DNA of 5,627 bases from Gammaproteobacteria bacterium RIFCSPLOWO2_02_FULL_56_15 (GTDB lineage: Bacteria; Pseudomonadota; Gammaproteobacteria; Eutrophobiales; Eutrophobiaceae): contig MGYR01000097.1 in NCBI GenBank assembly GCA_001801825.1, forward strand, positions 1 through 5,627, read 5' to 3'. Both the position numbers and the translations under genes were made by a program. The notes beneath the pieces were generated by a model. It saw only the letters and a list, made by a program, of their open reading frames with translations. It had not been told where the DNA came from and made no database searches. Positions 1 through 5,327 of the stretch are shown here, piece by piece. Each line of letters opens with the position of its first letter. Position 1 is the stretch's first letter.

Positions 1-92
1 ACCGGGAACCGGTCCGGGACTTTCAGCTGGATGGCATCCTCAACCCGCCCGAATCGCGCGTTGAATAGCTCTGCTGCCGTCATATTCGTCAT
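1..92 (-). CDS. URO-D (uroporphyrinogen decarboxylase)-like family protein, N-terminal fragment
   Basis: Only the first 30 codons are present; the gene runs off the left edge. Translation from the ATG at 92-90 gives an N-terminus containing ARFGRVEDAIQLKVPDRFP. The pattern R-x6-AI-x-LK-x-PDR-x-P is typical of the start of URO-D superfamily proteins. That superfamily includes heme-pathway HemE and also many corrinoid-linked methyltransferases (MtaA/CmuA-like) and uncharacterised paralogues. The lead-in and the LKxPDR form fit the uncharacterised paralogues better than true HemE, so I give no gene symbol. A second in-frame ATG lies at 83-81; neither start has a strong Shine-Dalgarno sequence, and the leader is AT-rich. 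The gene is transcribed away from the SDR gene, and a perfect TATAAT lies 67 bp upstream of the first ATG. The identity rests on a short N-terminus, so it is tentative. Confidence 0.55.
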   Translation of the reverse strand, partial: MTNMTAAELFNARFGRVEDAIQLKVPDRFP

Positions 93-158
93 TTATATTT
101 ATTATTGCTTGTTATGTGTCCGTCGCATGTCATCAGGTAACCAAGCATGGATAGAGTG

Positions 159-164
159 ATTATA
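159..164 (-). promoter_or_regulatory. candidate -10 box for the URO-D-like gene
   Basis: On the minus strand these bases read TATAAT, a perfect sigma-70 -10 hexamer, 67 bp before the first ATG of the leftmost gene. No good -35 hexamer lies at 16-18 bp spacing, so the promoter may be activator-dependent or the match may be chance in an AT-rich spacer. Confidence 0.3.
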
Positions 165-188
165 AGGACGCAGTAACAGGCCGGGTGA

Positions 189-200
189 TGATCCGGATCA
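189..200. promoter_or_regulatory. perfect 12-bp palindrome, possible operator
   Basis: TGATCCGGATCA equals its own reverse complement. It sits between the divergent URO-D-like and SDR genes, just upstream of an AT-rich segment (201-211) holding a TATAGT -10 candidate for the SDR gene. The position suits a dimeric repressor site controlling one or both genes. With no loop it is not a hairpin terminator. The regulator is unknown and no regulator gene is in the window. Confidence 0.35.
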
Positions 201-207
201 ATTAATA

Positions 208-213
208 TATAGT
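208..213 (+). promoter_or_regulatory. candidate -10 box for the SDR gene
   Basis: TATAGT (5 of 6 matches to TATAAT) lies 62 bp upstream of the SDR start in an AT-rich block. The -35 position at 17-bp spacing (185-190, GTGATG) is a poor match and overlaps the start of the 12-bp palindrome. This is a weak prediction. Confidence 0.25.
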
Positions 214-260
214 GCCTTTAGCATGTGGTTTGTTGGATGGTCCATCAATACAAATTGCGA

Positions 261-270
261 GAGAAGGGGG
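261..270 (+). promoter_or_regulatory. ribosome binding site deciding the SDR start
   Basis: GAGAAGGGGG ends 5 bases before the ATG at 276. It favours that ATG over the upstream in-frame GTG at 225, and so makes the encoded signal peptide the true N-terminus. Confidence 0.6.
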
Positions 271-275
271 TAAAT

Positions 276-1058
276 ATGAGAAAGCTGCTGTTCGTGTTGC
301 TGTTGTTCATCACTGTCTGTGCCCAGGCCGAATCGACGGTCTTTATCACCGGCAGTAATCGGGGCATAGGTCTCGGGCTGGTGAAGGAATATGCGGCGCA
401 TGGCTGGCGGGTGATCGCCACCTGCCGCACACCGGGATCGGCGCAGGAATTACAGACCTTCGCGCAGGCGAACAACCGAATTATTATTGAACAACTGGAT
501 GTCACGGACTCTACCGAGATTGCCGCCCTGTCCGATAAATATCGGGACCAGCCCATCGATGTGCTGATTAATAATGCGGGCCTGTTACCGGTCGATGAAT
601 GGAACAAGCCTCTCAAGGAGTTGGATTTCGATTACGCCCGCAAGGTGTTTGACGTGAATACCTTTGCGCCGGTCAGGATCATGCAGGCTTTCATGGACCA
701 TGTCGCCGCCTCGGGTGAAAAGAAAATAGTCAATATCTCCTCGCAGGCCGGCTCCTTCGCCAATGCCAGCCACGAACCCAGACGTTATGTTTATCGCGGT
801 AGCAAGGCCGCGCTGAATATGTTTACCTTCGATATCGCCTATGAACTGGGGCAACTGGGCATCACCACCATCGCCCTGCATCCTGGCGTGGTGCACAGCC
901 AGACCGATGAGTCATTCGAGGAAGCCAAACAGCGGTTTGCCGGTCTGATCACTGTGGAAGAGAGCGCCGCCAAGATCTATCGGACGGTCGCAGGATTGAC
1001 CCCTGCTGATAACGGTAAATTTTTCAGTTATGAGCCGGGACGGGAGTTGTCCTGGTAA
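276..1058 (+). CDS. Short-chain dehydrogenase/reductase, C-factor (CsgA)-like, with N-terminal signal peptide
   Basis: This is a 260-residue NAD(P)-dependent oxidoreductase of the classical SDR fold. After a hydrophobic leader (residues 1-18, ending in an AQA cleavage motif) the Rossmann domain starts at once: cofactor motif TGSNRGIG at 25-32, acidic LDVTD at 73-77 for the adenine ring, NNAG at 99-102, active-site Asn128, Ser155/156 in NISS, and Tyr173-x3-Lys177. PG at 203-204 and the C-terminus GKFFSYEPGRELSW resemble the C-factor/sniffer-like carbonyl reductase subgroup. The ATG at 276 is chosen because GAGAAGGGGG (261-270) is a good ribosome site 5 bases upstream; a GTG at 225 would add 17 residues ahead of the leader and lacks support. 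No later in-frame start would give a clean leaderless enzyme. The gene converges on the SH3 gene, with 9 bp between. Family assignment is firm; substrate is unknown. The predicted export is unusual because the cofactor is cytosolic; the leader could instead act as a membrane anchor. Confidence 0.9.
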   Translation: MRKLLFVLLLFITVCAQAESTVFITGSNRGIGLGLVKEYAAHGWRVIATCRTPGSAQELQTFAQANNRIIIEQLDVTDSTEIAALSDKYRDQPIDVLINNAGLLPVDEWNKPLKELDFDYARKVFDVNTFAPVRIMQAFMDHVAASGEKKIVNISSQAGSFANASHEPRRYVYRGSKAALNMFTFDIAYELGQLGITTIALHPGVVHSQTDESFEEAKQRFAGLITVEESAAKIYRTVAGLTPADNGKFFSYEPGRELSW

Positions 1059-1067
1059 AGCTGCCAG

Positions 1068-1676
1068 CTATTTGAATTTGGAAATCAGCCGGGTCCCGTC
1101 CGGATCGATGATATCGACCGTGATCGGCACGCCATCGCCGACGGCCGCATTCCAGATGTTAAATATCTCCGTTAGTTGCTCATCCCGCTCCGGCCTGGGC
1201 AGCTTGAGCCAGTCGTCAGTGATCGTCAGCTGAATGACCCGGTTACCGGGATTTTCAACTTTACCGAAGTACATCCGTCCAGTTTTAGATTTGACCTTCG
1301 CCTTGTATTCCTCGAATGCCTGTGTGAACAATTCGAACAAGGGATCGGATGCTGCGGCCTCGTTTAAAGTGATGGGCTTCGCAACGTTCTTGTCCTCGCT
1401 CAAGAGCGGGGCATGGATCCAACCCGATTTAAGATCGGCAGCCTTGCATTCAATCTCAACCCAGACGTCATGGCGTTGCCGCTCGATCACTTTACTGCCT
1501 TGCTGCAACTGTAACACCACGGGATAGCTGGTCGATGGGCCGGAGCGGACATTGGTACGATTGACCGTCACACTTAGCCGGTCGCCGGGGGCGGCGGCCA
1601 CATTGCCTGAAAACATACCAGCAACCAGTACGGCACCACAGAACCAGATCGCTTTTTGCAGGGTGATAAATTTCAT
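1068..1676 (-). CDS. Exported bacterial SH3-domain protein with an unrecognised C-terminal domain
   Basis: A 202-residue protein. Residues 1-29 form a Sec signal peptide (positively charged start, hydrophobic stretch AVLVAGMF, cleavage near NVAAA). Residues 33-92 match a bacterial SH3 (SH3b) fold: the hallmark NVRSGPSTSYPVV at 42-54, then QQGSKV and a closing DVWVEI...GWIHAPLL. Such domains usually bind peptidoglycan stem peptides or other envelope ligands. Residues about 110-202 form a second, mixed alpha/beta-looking domain (FELFTQAFEEY near 114-124, WLKLPRPERDEQL near 156-168, ending TVDIIDPDGTRLISK) that I do not recognise. The ATG at 1676 begins the leader directly; an in-frame stop lies seven codons upstream, so no longer form is possible. 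The purine-rich GAAGAGG at 1690-1696 is 13 bases away, longer than ideal. Transcribed divergently from the peptidase gene and convergently with the SDR gene. Likely a periplasmic or wall-associated protein; function unknown. Confidence 0.8.
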   Translation of the reverse strand: MKFITLQKAIWFCGAVLVAGMFSGNVAAAPGDRLSVTVNRTNVRSGPSTSYPVVLQLQQGSKVIERQRHDVWVEIECKAADLKSGWIHAPLLSEDKNVAKPITLNEAAASDPLFELFTQAFEEYKAKVKSKTGRMYFGKVENPGNRVIQLTITDDWLKLPRPERDEQLTEIFNIWNAAVGDGVPITVDIIDPDGTRLISKFK

Positions 1677-1820
1677 CCCAGGCTTTTTTCCTCTTCATGT
1701 CCGTCAGCATGCCGGGCGAAACGTCCTTATTTGAGTAGGAAATCCATGCCTGCCTCACCAGGACGTTGTCTGAAAAACAGGGCCAGGCTGGCGTCTTGCG
1801 TGCCAACGGGGGGTGCGCCG

Positions 1821-1843
1821 GTAAACGATAAAATGTAAACGAT
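1821..1843. repeat. 9-bp direct repeat GTAAACGAT, two copies
   Basis: GTAAACGAT occurs at 1821-1829 and again at 1835-1843, a 14-bp period. On the minus strand, the direction of the SH3 gene, it reads ATCGTTTAC twice, about 145-165 bp upstream of that gene's start. Spaced direct repeats of this kind can be activator or repressor half-sites, but no regulator can be named. Confidence 0.4.
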
Positions 1844-2032
1844 TTTTCCTGCTTGAACAGCAAAGCTTTGGGCAGGACAGATGGCGATGGCAGGTTGTAA
1901 AGCCAGATGAAGGCAGAGTGCCCGGGTGTTTTTCAGGGGAAAGGGGGTCTATATCTTCTATACTTGCCGGATAGCCGTAATCCGGGCATGATTTGTTTCT
2001 GCTGCAGCATAAGGGAACAGGAATTGATAAGC

Positions 2033-2045
2033 TGTGTCTGACACA
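2033..2045. promoter_or_regulatory. 13-bp odd palindrome, possible operator
   Basis: TGTGTC-T-GACACA has perfect 6-bp arms around a single central base, 48-60 bp before the peptidase ATG. Its right part contains CTGACA (2038-2043), a 5/6 match to a -35 hexamer, so a protein bound here could block or recruit RNA polymerase. A convincing -10 at normal spacing is not visible. Confidence 0.35.
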
Positions 2046-2056
2046 TTAATTTAAGA

Positions 2057-2070
2057 AACAAAATTTTGTT
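2057..2070. promoter_or_regulatory. 14-bp AT-rich perfect palindrome in the peptidase leader
   Basis: AACAAAATTTTGTT is exactly self-complementary and ends 10 bp before the Shine-Dalgarno sequence of the S9 peptidase gene. It is 24 bp, centre to centre, from the other palindrome at 2033-2045. It may be an operator or simply part of an AT-rich promoter. It has no G/C-rich stem and is not a terminator. Confidence 0.3.
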
Positions 2071-2080
2071 ATATAAGCCG

Positions 2081-2085
2081 GGAGG
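2081..2085 (+). promoter_or_regulatory. strong ribosome binding site deciding the S9 peptidase start
   Basis: GGAGG with 7 bases to the ATG at 2093. This fixes the start at the methionine that begins the lipoprotein signal rather than an alternative in-frame start at 2066, which has no such site and would put nine polar residues ahead of the leader. Confidence 0.75.
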
Positions 2086-2092
2086 ATGCCCC

Positions 2093-4180
2093 ATGGTTAT
2101 ATCTGTTCGCTGTTTGACCATTACTCTTATTATTTCCCTTTTACTCGTTGCTTGCGGTAAGGATATACCGGCACCACCAGCGGCTGAGACGACAGCCGCA
2201 GCCGCTGCGCCCGCCACACCGGCGCCGCCGTCCTTGATCGCGCGGGAAGTCCTGTTTGGCAACCCCGAGCGAACAGCCGGCGCGATCAGTCCTGACGGCC
2301 GCTGGCTCGGGAATCTGGCGCCACGCGACGGTGTGCTGAATGTCTACGTCGCACCCATGGATAATCCGGAAGCGATTAAACCTGTAACCAACGATCGATT
2401 GCGCGGGATTCGCGGCTTCAACTTCGCCTATACCGGCAACCATGTGCTTTACGGACAGGATGTGGGCGGTGACGAAAATTTCCAGGTGTTTGCCGTTGAT
2501 CTGACGACGGGAGAGGAAAAGGCGTTATCACCAAAGGGCTCGCGCGCCTCGGTGGCCAATCTCTCGTCGAAGATTCCAGAAGAAGTCGTGATTTCGGTCA
2601 ATGATCGGGATCCGGTCTACTTTGATCTGATACGGGTCAATCTTCTCACCGGAGACAGCGTACGCCTGATCGAGAACAAGGAATTCGCCGAGGTGTATGT
2701 TGATGACGATTTCGCGCTCCGCTACGCCGCCAAACAGACTGCGGACGGCGGACAGGAGTATTTCACTCGCAACGGCGATGCGTGGCGGAGCTGGAGCGTG
2801 GTGCCGCAGGAGGATGCCCTCACCACGGGGCTCGCCGGGCTTACGACCGACGGCAAGACGTTGTACATGCTCGATAGCCGCGAACGCAACACCGGCGCGG
2901 CGTACGCGATCAACACCGGAACTGACGAGCGGTCACTGTTGCATGAGGATGCACGCGCCGACGTCAACGGCGCGATCGTGCATCCGGCCACCGGCGCCAT
3001 TCAGGCCGTCTCAGTGAACTACTTGCGCAATGAATGGACGGCCATTGATCCGGATATCGGGCCGGACCTGGAAAAGTTGCAGGCGATCGGGGACGGAGAG
3101 ATCAGCGTCGTCTCACGCACACTGGCCAATGGTCACTGGGTAGTCGTACTGTCGCGTTCGGACGCGACGACGAAGTACTACTTGTATGATCGGGCAGCAG
3201 GCACGACGACCCTATGGTTCGATACCCGCCCGGCGCTCGCAGACGCGGCGTTGGCTCCGATGCATCCTGTCGAAATCAAGAGTCGCGACGGCCTGACGCT
3301 CGTGAGCTACTACACGCTACCGACCGAGAGCGATCCCGACGGCGACGGCAAGCCTGCGCAGCCGCTGCCGATGGCACTCGTCGTGCACGGTGGTCCCTGG
3401 GGACGTGACGGCTATGGGCTCAATAGCGCGCACCAGTGGCTCGCCAACCGCGGCTACGCCGTGCTGTCAGTGAATTTCCGGGCTTCCACGGGTTTCGGCA
3501 AGGATTTCGTCAATGCCGGTGATTTGGAGTGGGGGCGCAAGATGCACGACGATCTCCTCGATGGAGTCGCCTGGGCCGTGAATGTGGGCATCGCGCAGGA
3601 GGACAAGGTTGCCATCATGGGCGGCAGCTACGGCGGCTATGCGACGCTCGCAGGCCTCACGATGACGCCGACGGAGTTTGCCTGCGGGGCGGATACTGTC
3701 GGCCCGTCCAATCTGGTTACGCTGTTGTCAACAATTCCGCCGTACTGGGGACCGATTAAGAAGACCTTTACTACGCGCGTTGGCGACGAAACCACTGAAG
3801 ACGGCCGTAAGCTCCTGGTCGAACGTTCGCCGTTGACGTATGCCGATCAGATTCAGCGCCCGCTACTGATCGGGCAGGGCGCGAACGATCCGCGCGTCAA
3901 GCAGGCCGAATCGGATCAGATCGTCTCTGCCATGCAGAGCAAGAACATACCGGTGACCTATATTCTCTATCCGGATGAAGGTCACGGCTTTGCCCGGCCG
4001 GAGAACCGTTTATCGTTCAATGCCGCGACCGAGGAATTTTTTGGCACGTGTCTCGGCGGGCGTGTCGAACCGGTGGGTGATGATCTGCAGGGTTCCTCAA
4101 TTACCGTGCCGGCCGGCGCCGAAATACTAACCGGCCTGAAGGCGGCGCTTGACTCACTGGCAGCAGCGCCGGAGGGTTAA
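2093..4180 (+). CDS. S9 family (prolyl oligopeptidase / acylaminoacyl-peptidase-like) serine peptidase, lipoprotein
   Basis: A 695-residue peptidase, about the usual length for exported S9 enzymes. Residues 1-20 are a lipoprotein signal with lipobox LVAC; Cys21 is the likely lipidated residue, followed by Gly rather than Asp, so outer-membrane sorting is expected. An Ala/Pro/Thr-rich linker (about 24-47) leads to a beta-propeller (about 50-400) that begins with ISPDGRWL, a TolB/S9-type blade motif. The alpha/beta hydrolase domain follows: HGGPW at 432-436 (oxyanion region), nucleophile Ser512 in GGSYGGY, Asp599 in GANDPRV and His631 in EGHGF. The triad is complete, so the enzyme is probably active, cleaving short peptides or acylated amino acids in the periplasm. 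Exact specificity is unknown. The C-terminal tail ending SLAAAPEG continues about 65 residues past the catalytic His. The gene stands alone on its strand, with its own leader and palindromes, and converges on the cytochrome gene. Confidence 0.93.
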   Translation: MVISVRCLTITLIISLLLVACGKDIPAPPAAETTAAAAAPATPAPPSLIAREVLFGNPERTAGAISPDGRWLGNLAPRDGVLNVYVAPMDNPEAIKPVTNDRLRGIRGFNFAYTGNHVLYGQDVGGDENFQVFAVDLTTGEEKALSPKGSRASVANLSSKIPEEVVISVNDRDPVYFDLIRVNLLTGDSVRLIENKEFAEVYVDDDFALRYAAKQTADGGQEYFTRNGDAWRSWSVVPQEDALTTGLAGLTTDGKTLYMLDSRERNTGAAYAINTGTDERSLLHEDARADVNGAIVHPATGAIQAVSVNYLRNEWTAIDPDIGPDLEKLQAIGDGEISVVSRTLANGHWVVVLSRSDATTKYYLYDRAAGTTTLWFDTRPALADAALAPMHPVEIKSRDGLTLVSYYTLPTESDPDGDGKPAQPLPMALVVHGGPWGRDGYGLNSAHQWLANRGYAVLSVNFRASTGFGKDFVNAGDLEWGRKMHDDLLDGVAWAVNVGIAQEDKVAIMGGSYGGYATLAGLTMTPTEFACGADTVGPSNLVTLLSTIPPYWGPIKKTFTTRVGDETTEDGRKLLVERSPLTYADQIQRPLLIGQGANDPRVKQAESDQIVSAMQSKNIPVTYILYPDEGHGFARPENRLSFNAATEEFFGTCLGGRVEPVGDDLQGSSITVPAGAEILTGLKAALDSLAAAPEG

Positions 4181-4252
4181 TCCGTATGGCTGCTTGCTGT
4201 ACCGTCGCGATGGACACATATTTCTGAGTGGTTAAGTTGCCTGGTAGCTACG

Positions 4253-4284
4253 CCACAAGGTTAAAACTGTGGTTACTTACCACA
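4253..4284 (-). terminator. weak terminator-like hairpin at the cytochrome stop codon
   Basis: Read on the minus strand, TGTGGT (from 4284 to 4279) pairs with ACCACA (4273 to 4268) around the 5-base loop AAGTA, then comes GTTTTAA. The cytochrome stop codon (4279-4277) overlaps the stem and loop. A third copy of the arm, CCACA at 4253-4257 on the plus strand, could form an alternative hairpin. The stem is only 6 bp and half A/T, so termination strength is doubtful. I see no clear terminator for the converging peptidase gene in 4181-4252. Confidence 0.35.
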
Positions 4285-4696
4285 AATCCCGCAGATAATC
4301 GATGATGGCCTGGCGCTCCTCCGGGTCGGTAATGGTTATGGTGTTCATGGCCGTGCCGGGCACAAAGGCATTCGGGTTTTGCAGGAACTTGTCCAGCCGT
4401 TCTTCCGTCCACTCGACGGTCAGTTTGCGGAAGCTGTCGGAATAAACGAAATCGTTACGCACGGCCATTTTCCGGCCGATGATGCGGAACAGGGACGGCG
4501 CCAGTCCGCCTGAGGTCACACCGGTGCTGTGACAGCCGGCGCAGGTCTGGAACAGGATGGCGCCGCGGTCCTGGGAATCGGCGATCGACAGGGCGACCAG
4601 GTCGCCGCGTTCCCCCCACAACCAGATCTGGTCCTGCGGCCCTCCGGTCACATGGAACTTACCAGGATGGATTCCCCTTGGGCGCCGCCCATTCAT
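4277..4696 (-). CDS. Mono-heme class I cytochrome c domain protein lacking a visible signal peptide
   Basis: The open frame gives 139 residues from the ATG at 4696. Residues 45-139 form a complete class I cytochrome c domain: heme site CAGCH at 52-56 (His56 proximal ligand), LAP at 65-67, IIGRK at 72-76, the YSDSFR region at 85-90 and PGTAM at 113-117, whose Met117 is the expected distal ligand, then a C-terminal helix IIDYLRDLW. It would carry electrons in the periplasm once heme is attached. Residues 1-44 contain no signal peptide or membrane segment, although heme attachment normally happens outside the cytoplasm. The first 13 codons overlap the end of the SnoaL-like gene in the +1 frame relative to it. 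A GTG at 4651, 7 bases after the SnoaL stop, is an alternative start giving 124 residues, also leaderless. Neither start has a strong ribosome site. It may be translationally coupled to SnoaL, be a decayed fragment of a longer protein, or be reached by frameshift. The domain call is firm; the start is not. Confidence 0.75.
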   Translation of the reverse strand: MNGRRPRGIHPGKFHVTGGPQDQIWLWGERGDLVALSIADSQDRGAILFQTCAGCHSTGVTSGGLAPSLFRIIGRKMAVRNDFVYSDSFRKLTVEWTEERLDKFLQNPNAFVPGTAMNTITITDPEERQAIIDYLRDLW

Positions 4697-5207
4697 CGAC
4701 CTGCTCGTTATAGATCTTGCGTTTGCTGAACAGCCACTGTCCGTTCACTTTTTCCAGCTCATCTACATAATGTCCGTAGGAGGTGACGGATGAACTGCGT
4801 TCCGGGTTTTCATTGCCATGGTGGAACCAGTAGGCGCGGGCCGTGGCCTTGTCGCCTTCAACCTTGATGACCATGTTCGACACGTTGTGGCGACCGGCCG
4901 CAGGCCGCAGACCCGAGGTATCCTTGGCCGCCGCCTCTTCCGCGGTCTTCTTCATGCCGTCGATCAGACCATGGATGGCCTGACGGCCCTTGACCTCTCC
5001 CCGGCCGTAATCGAGGATGCCGTTCTCGGTGAAGGTTTCCGCATAGGTCTTGGGATCGCGGAAATCCAGGGCGAATAAATAGCGGGCCATCAGGTCCTCG
5101 ATCAAAGCGCGGTCTTCCGCGTAGTCTGCGGCCGCGGCGGTGTTTACCCACCCGGAACCCAGCAGTATGGCGCCTAAGATGGCGATCAGGATTTTTGATT
5201 GGTACAT
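4659..5207 (-). CDS. Exported SnoaL-like (NTF2-superfamily) protein
   Basis: A 182-residue protein. Residues 1-27 are a Sec signal peptide (KILIAILGAILLGSG core, cleavage after TAAAA). The mature part, about 28-170, matches the SnoaL-like/NTF2 fold in its SnoaL_4-type form: DRALIEDLMARYLFALDFRD at 32-51, ENGILDYG near 61-68, KGRQAIHGLI near 73-82, a beta-sheet half with HNVSNMVIKVEGDKATARAY near 107-126, and GHYVDELEKVNGQWLFSKRKI near 145-165. The family includes ketosteroid-isomerase-like and polyketide cyclase enzymes and many non-catalytic binding proteins. The ATG at 5207 is chosen because AGGGGGAGAG lies 3 bases further out; an in-frame ATG at 5297 would put 30 polar residues before the leader. 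It overlaps the cytochrome c frame at its 3' end and follows the helicase gene by 120 bp on the same strand. Function is unknown; most relatives I know of lack a signal peptide. Confidence 0.83.
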   Translation of the reverse strand: MYQSKILIAILGAILLGSGWVNTAAAADYAEDRALIEDLMARYLFALDFRDPKTYAETFTENGILDYGRGEVKGRQAIHGLIDGMKKTAEEAAAKDTSGLRPAAGRHNVSNMVIKVEGDKATARAYWFHHGNENPERSSSVTSYGHYVDELEKVNGQWLFSKRKIYNEQVDEWAAPKGNPSW

Positions 5208-5210
5208 AGG

Positions 5211-5220
5211 CTCTCCCCCT
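5211..5220 (-). promoter_or_regulatory. ribosome binding site deciding the SnoaL start
   Basis: On the minus strand these bases read AGGGGGAGAG, three bases before the ATG at 5207-5205 (the GGAG core is 5 bases away). This selects the start that places the signal peptide at the very N-terminus. Confidence 0.6.
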
Positions 5221-5296
5221 TGTGGATAGTCTGTATTGACAACCGCCGAGTTCCTGACTCCCGATTCGAGCAGGCATCCAGTGGTTGATGCAGGCA

Positions 5297-5302
5297 AGTA
5301 TA
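5297..5302 (-). promoter_or_regulatory. candidate -10 box for the SnoaL-cytochrome pair
   Basis: The minus strand reads TATACT (5/6 match) 89 bp upstream of the SnoaL ATG, in the 120-bp gap after the helicase gene. No good -35 is seen at 16-18 bp. The pair could instead be co-transcribed with the helicase gene, since I find no clear terminator in this gap. Confidence 0.22.
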
Positions 5303-5327
5303 GCTACCCGGGATCGGGAAAGCGAAG

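Larger units (their letters stand above)
1677..2092. other. 416-bp divergent intergenic region
   Basis: This gap lies between the start codons of the SH3 gene (minus) and the S9 peptidase gene (plus). I see no convincing gene in it: reading frames that cross it have no plausible start with ribosome site and no recognisable protein features. It holds a 9-bp direct repeat (1821-1843), a 10-bp palindrome CAAAGCTTTG (1861-1870) that could be chance, a 13-bp odd palindrome (2033-2045), a 14-bp AT-rich palindrome (2057-2070) and a strong ribosome site (2081-2085). A TATACT at 1959-1964 is a possible -10 hexamer for the peptidase gene but has no matching -35. I found no RNA structure that I could assign to a known riboswitch. 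Confidence 0.6.

Noticed and set aside
225..275. Longer SDR start at a GTG adding 17 residues
   Set aside because: It would place polar residues ahead of a well-formed signal peptide and has no ribosome site, while the ATG at 276 has one at good spacing.
1059..1069. AGCTG-C-CAGCT dyad between the convergent SDR and SH3 genes as a bidirectional terminator
   Set aside because: The single central base leaves no loop, the arms are 5 bp, and there is no T run, so it cannot act as an intrinsic terminator.
1782..1792. GCCAG-G-CTGGC dyad upstream of the SH3 gene
   Set aside because: Short odd palindrome in a G+C-rich stretch; likely chance, with no supporting promoter element nearby.
1492..1863. 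Minus-strand open frame of 123 codons across the SH3 gene's 5' end
   Set aside because: It overlaps the SH3 coding region out of frame, shows no domain or ribosome site, and its extra part covers only the intergenic spacer.
2697..3017. Plus-strand open frame within the S9 peptidase gene
   Set aside because: It is an Arg/Ser/Pro-rich shadow in another frame of a gene with an intact beta-propeller and hydrolase.
4659..4700. Classical -1 slippery heptamer for a SnoaL-cytochrome frameshift
   Set aside because: The needed shift is +1 and the stretch around CCCAAGGGGAA does not match an X-XXY-YYZ heptamer, so no known frameshift signal is visible; the fusion idea rests on gene arrangement only.
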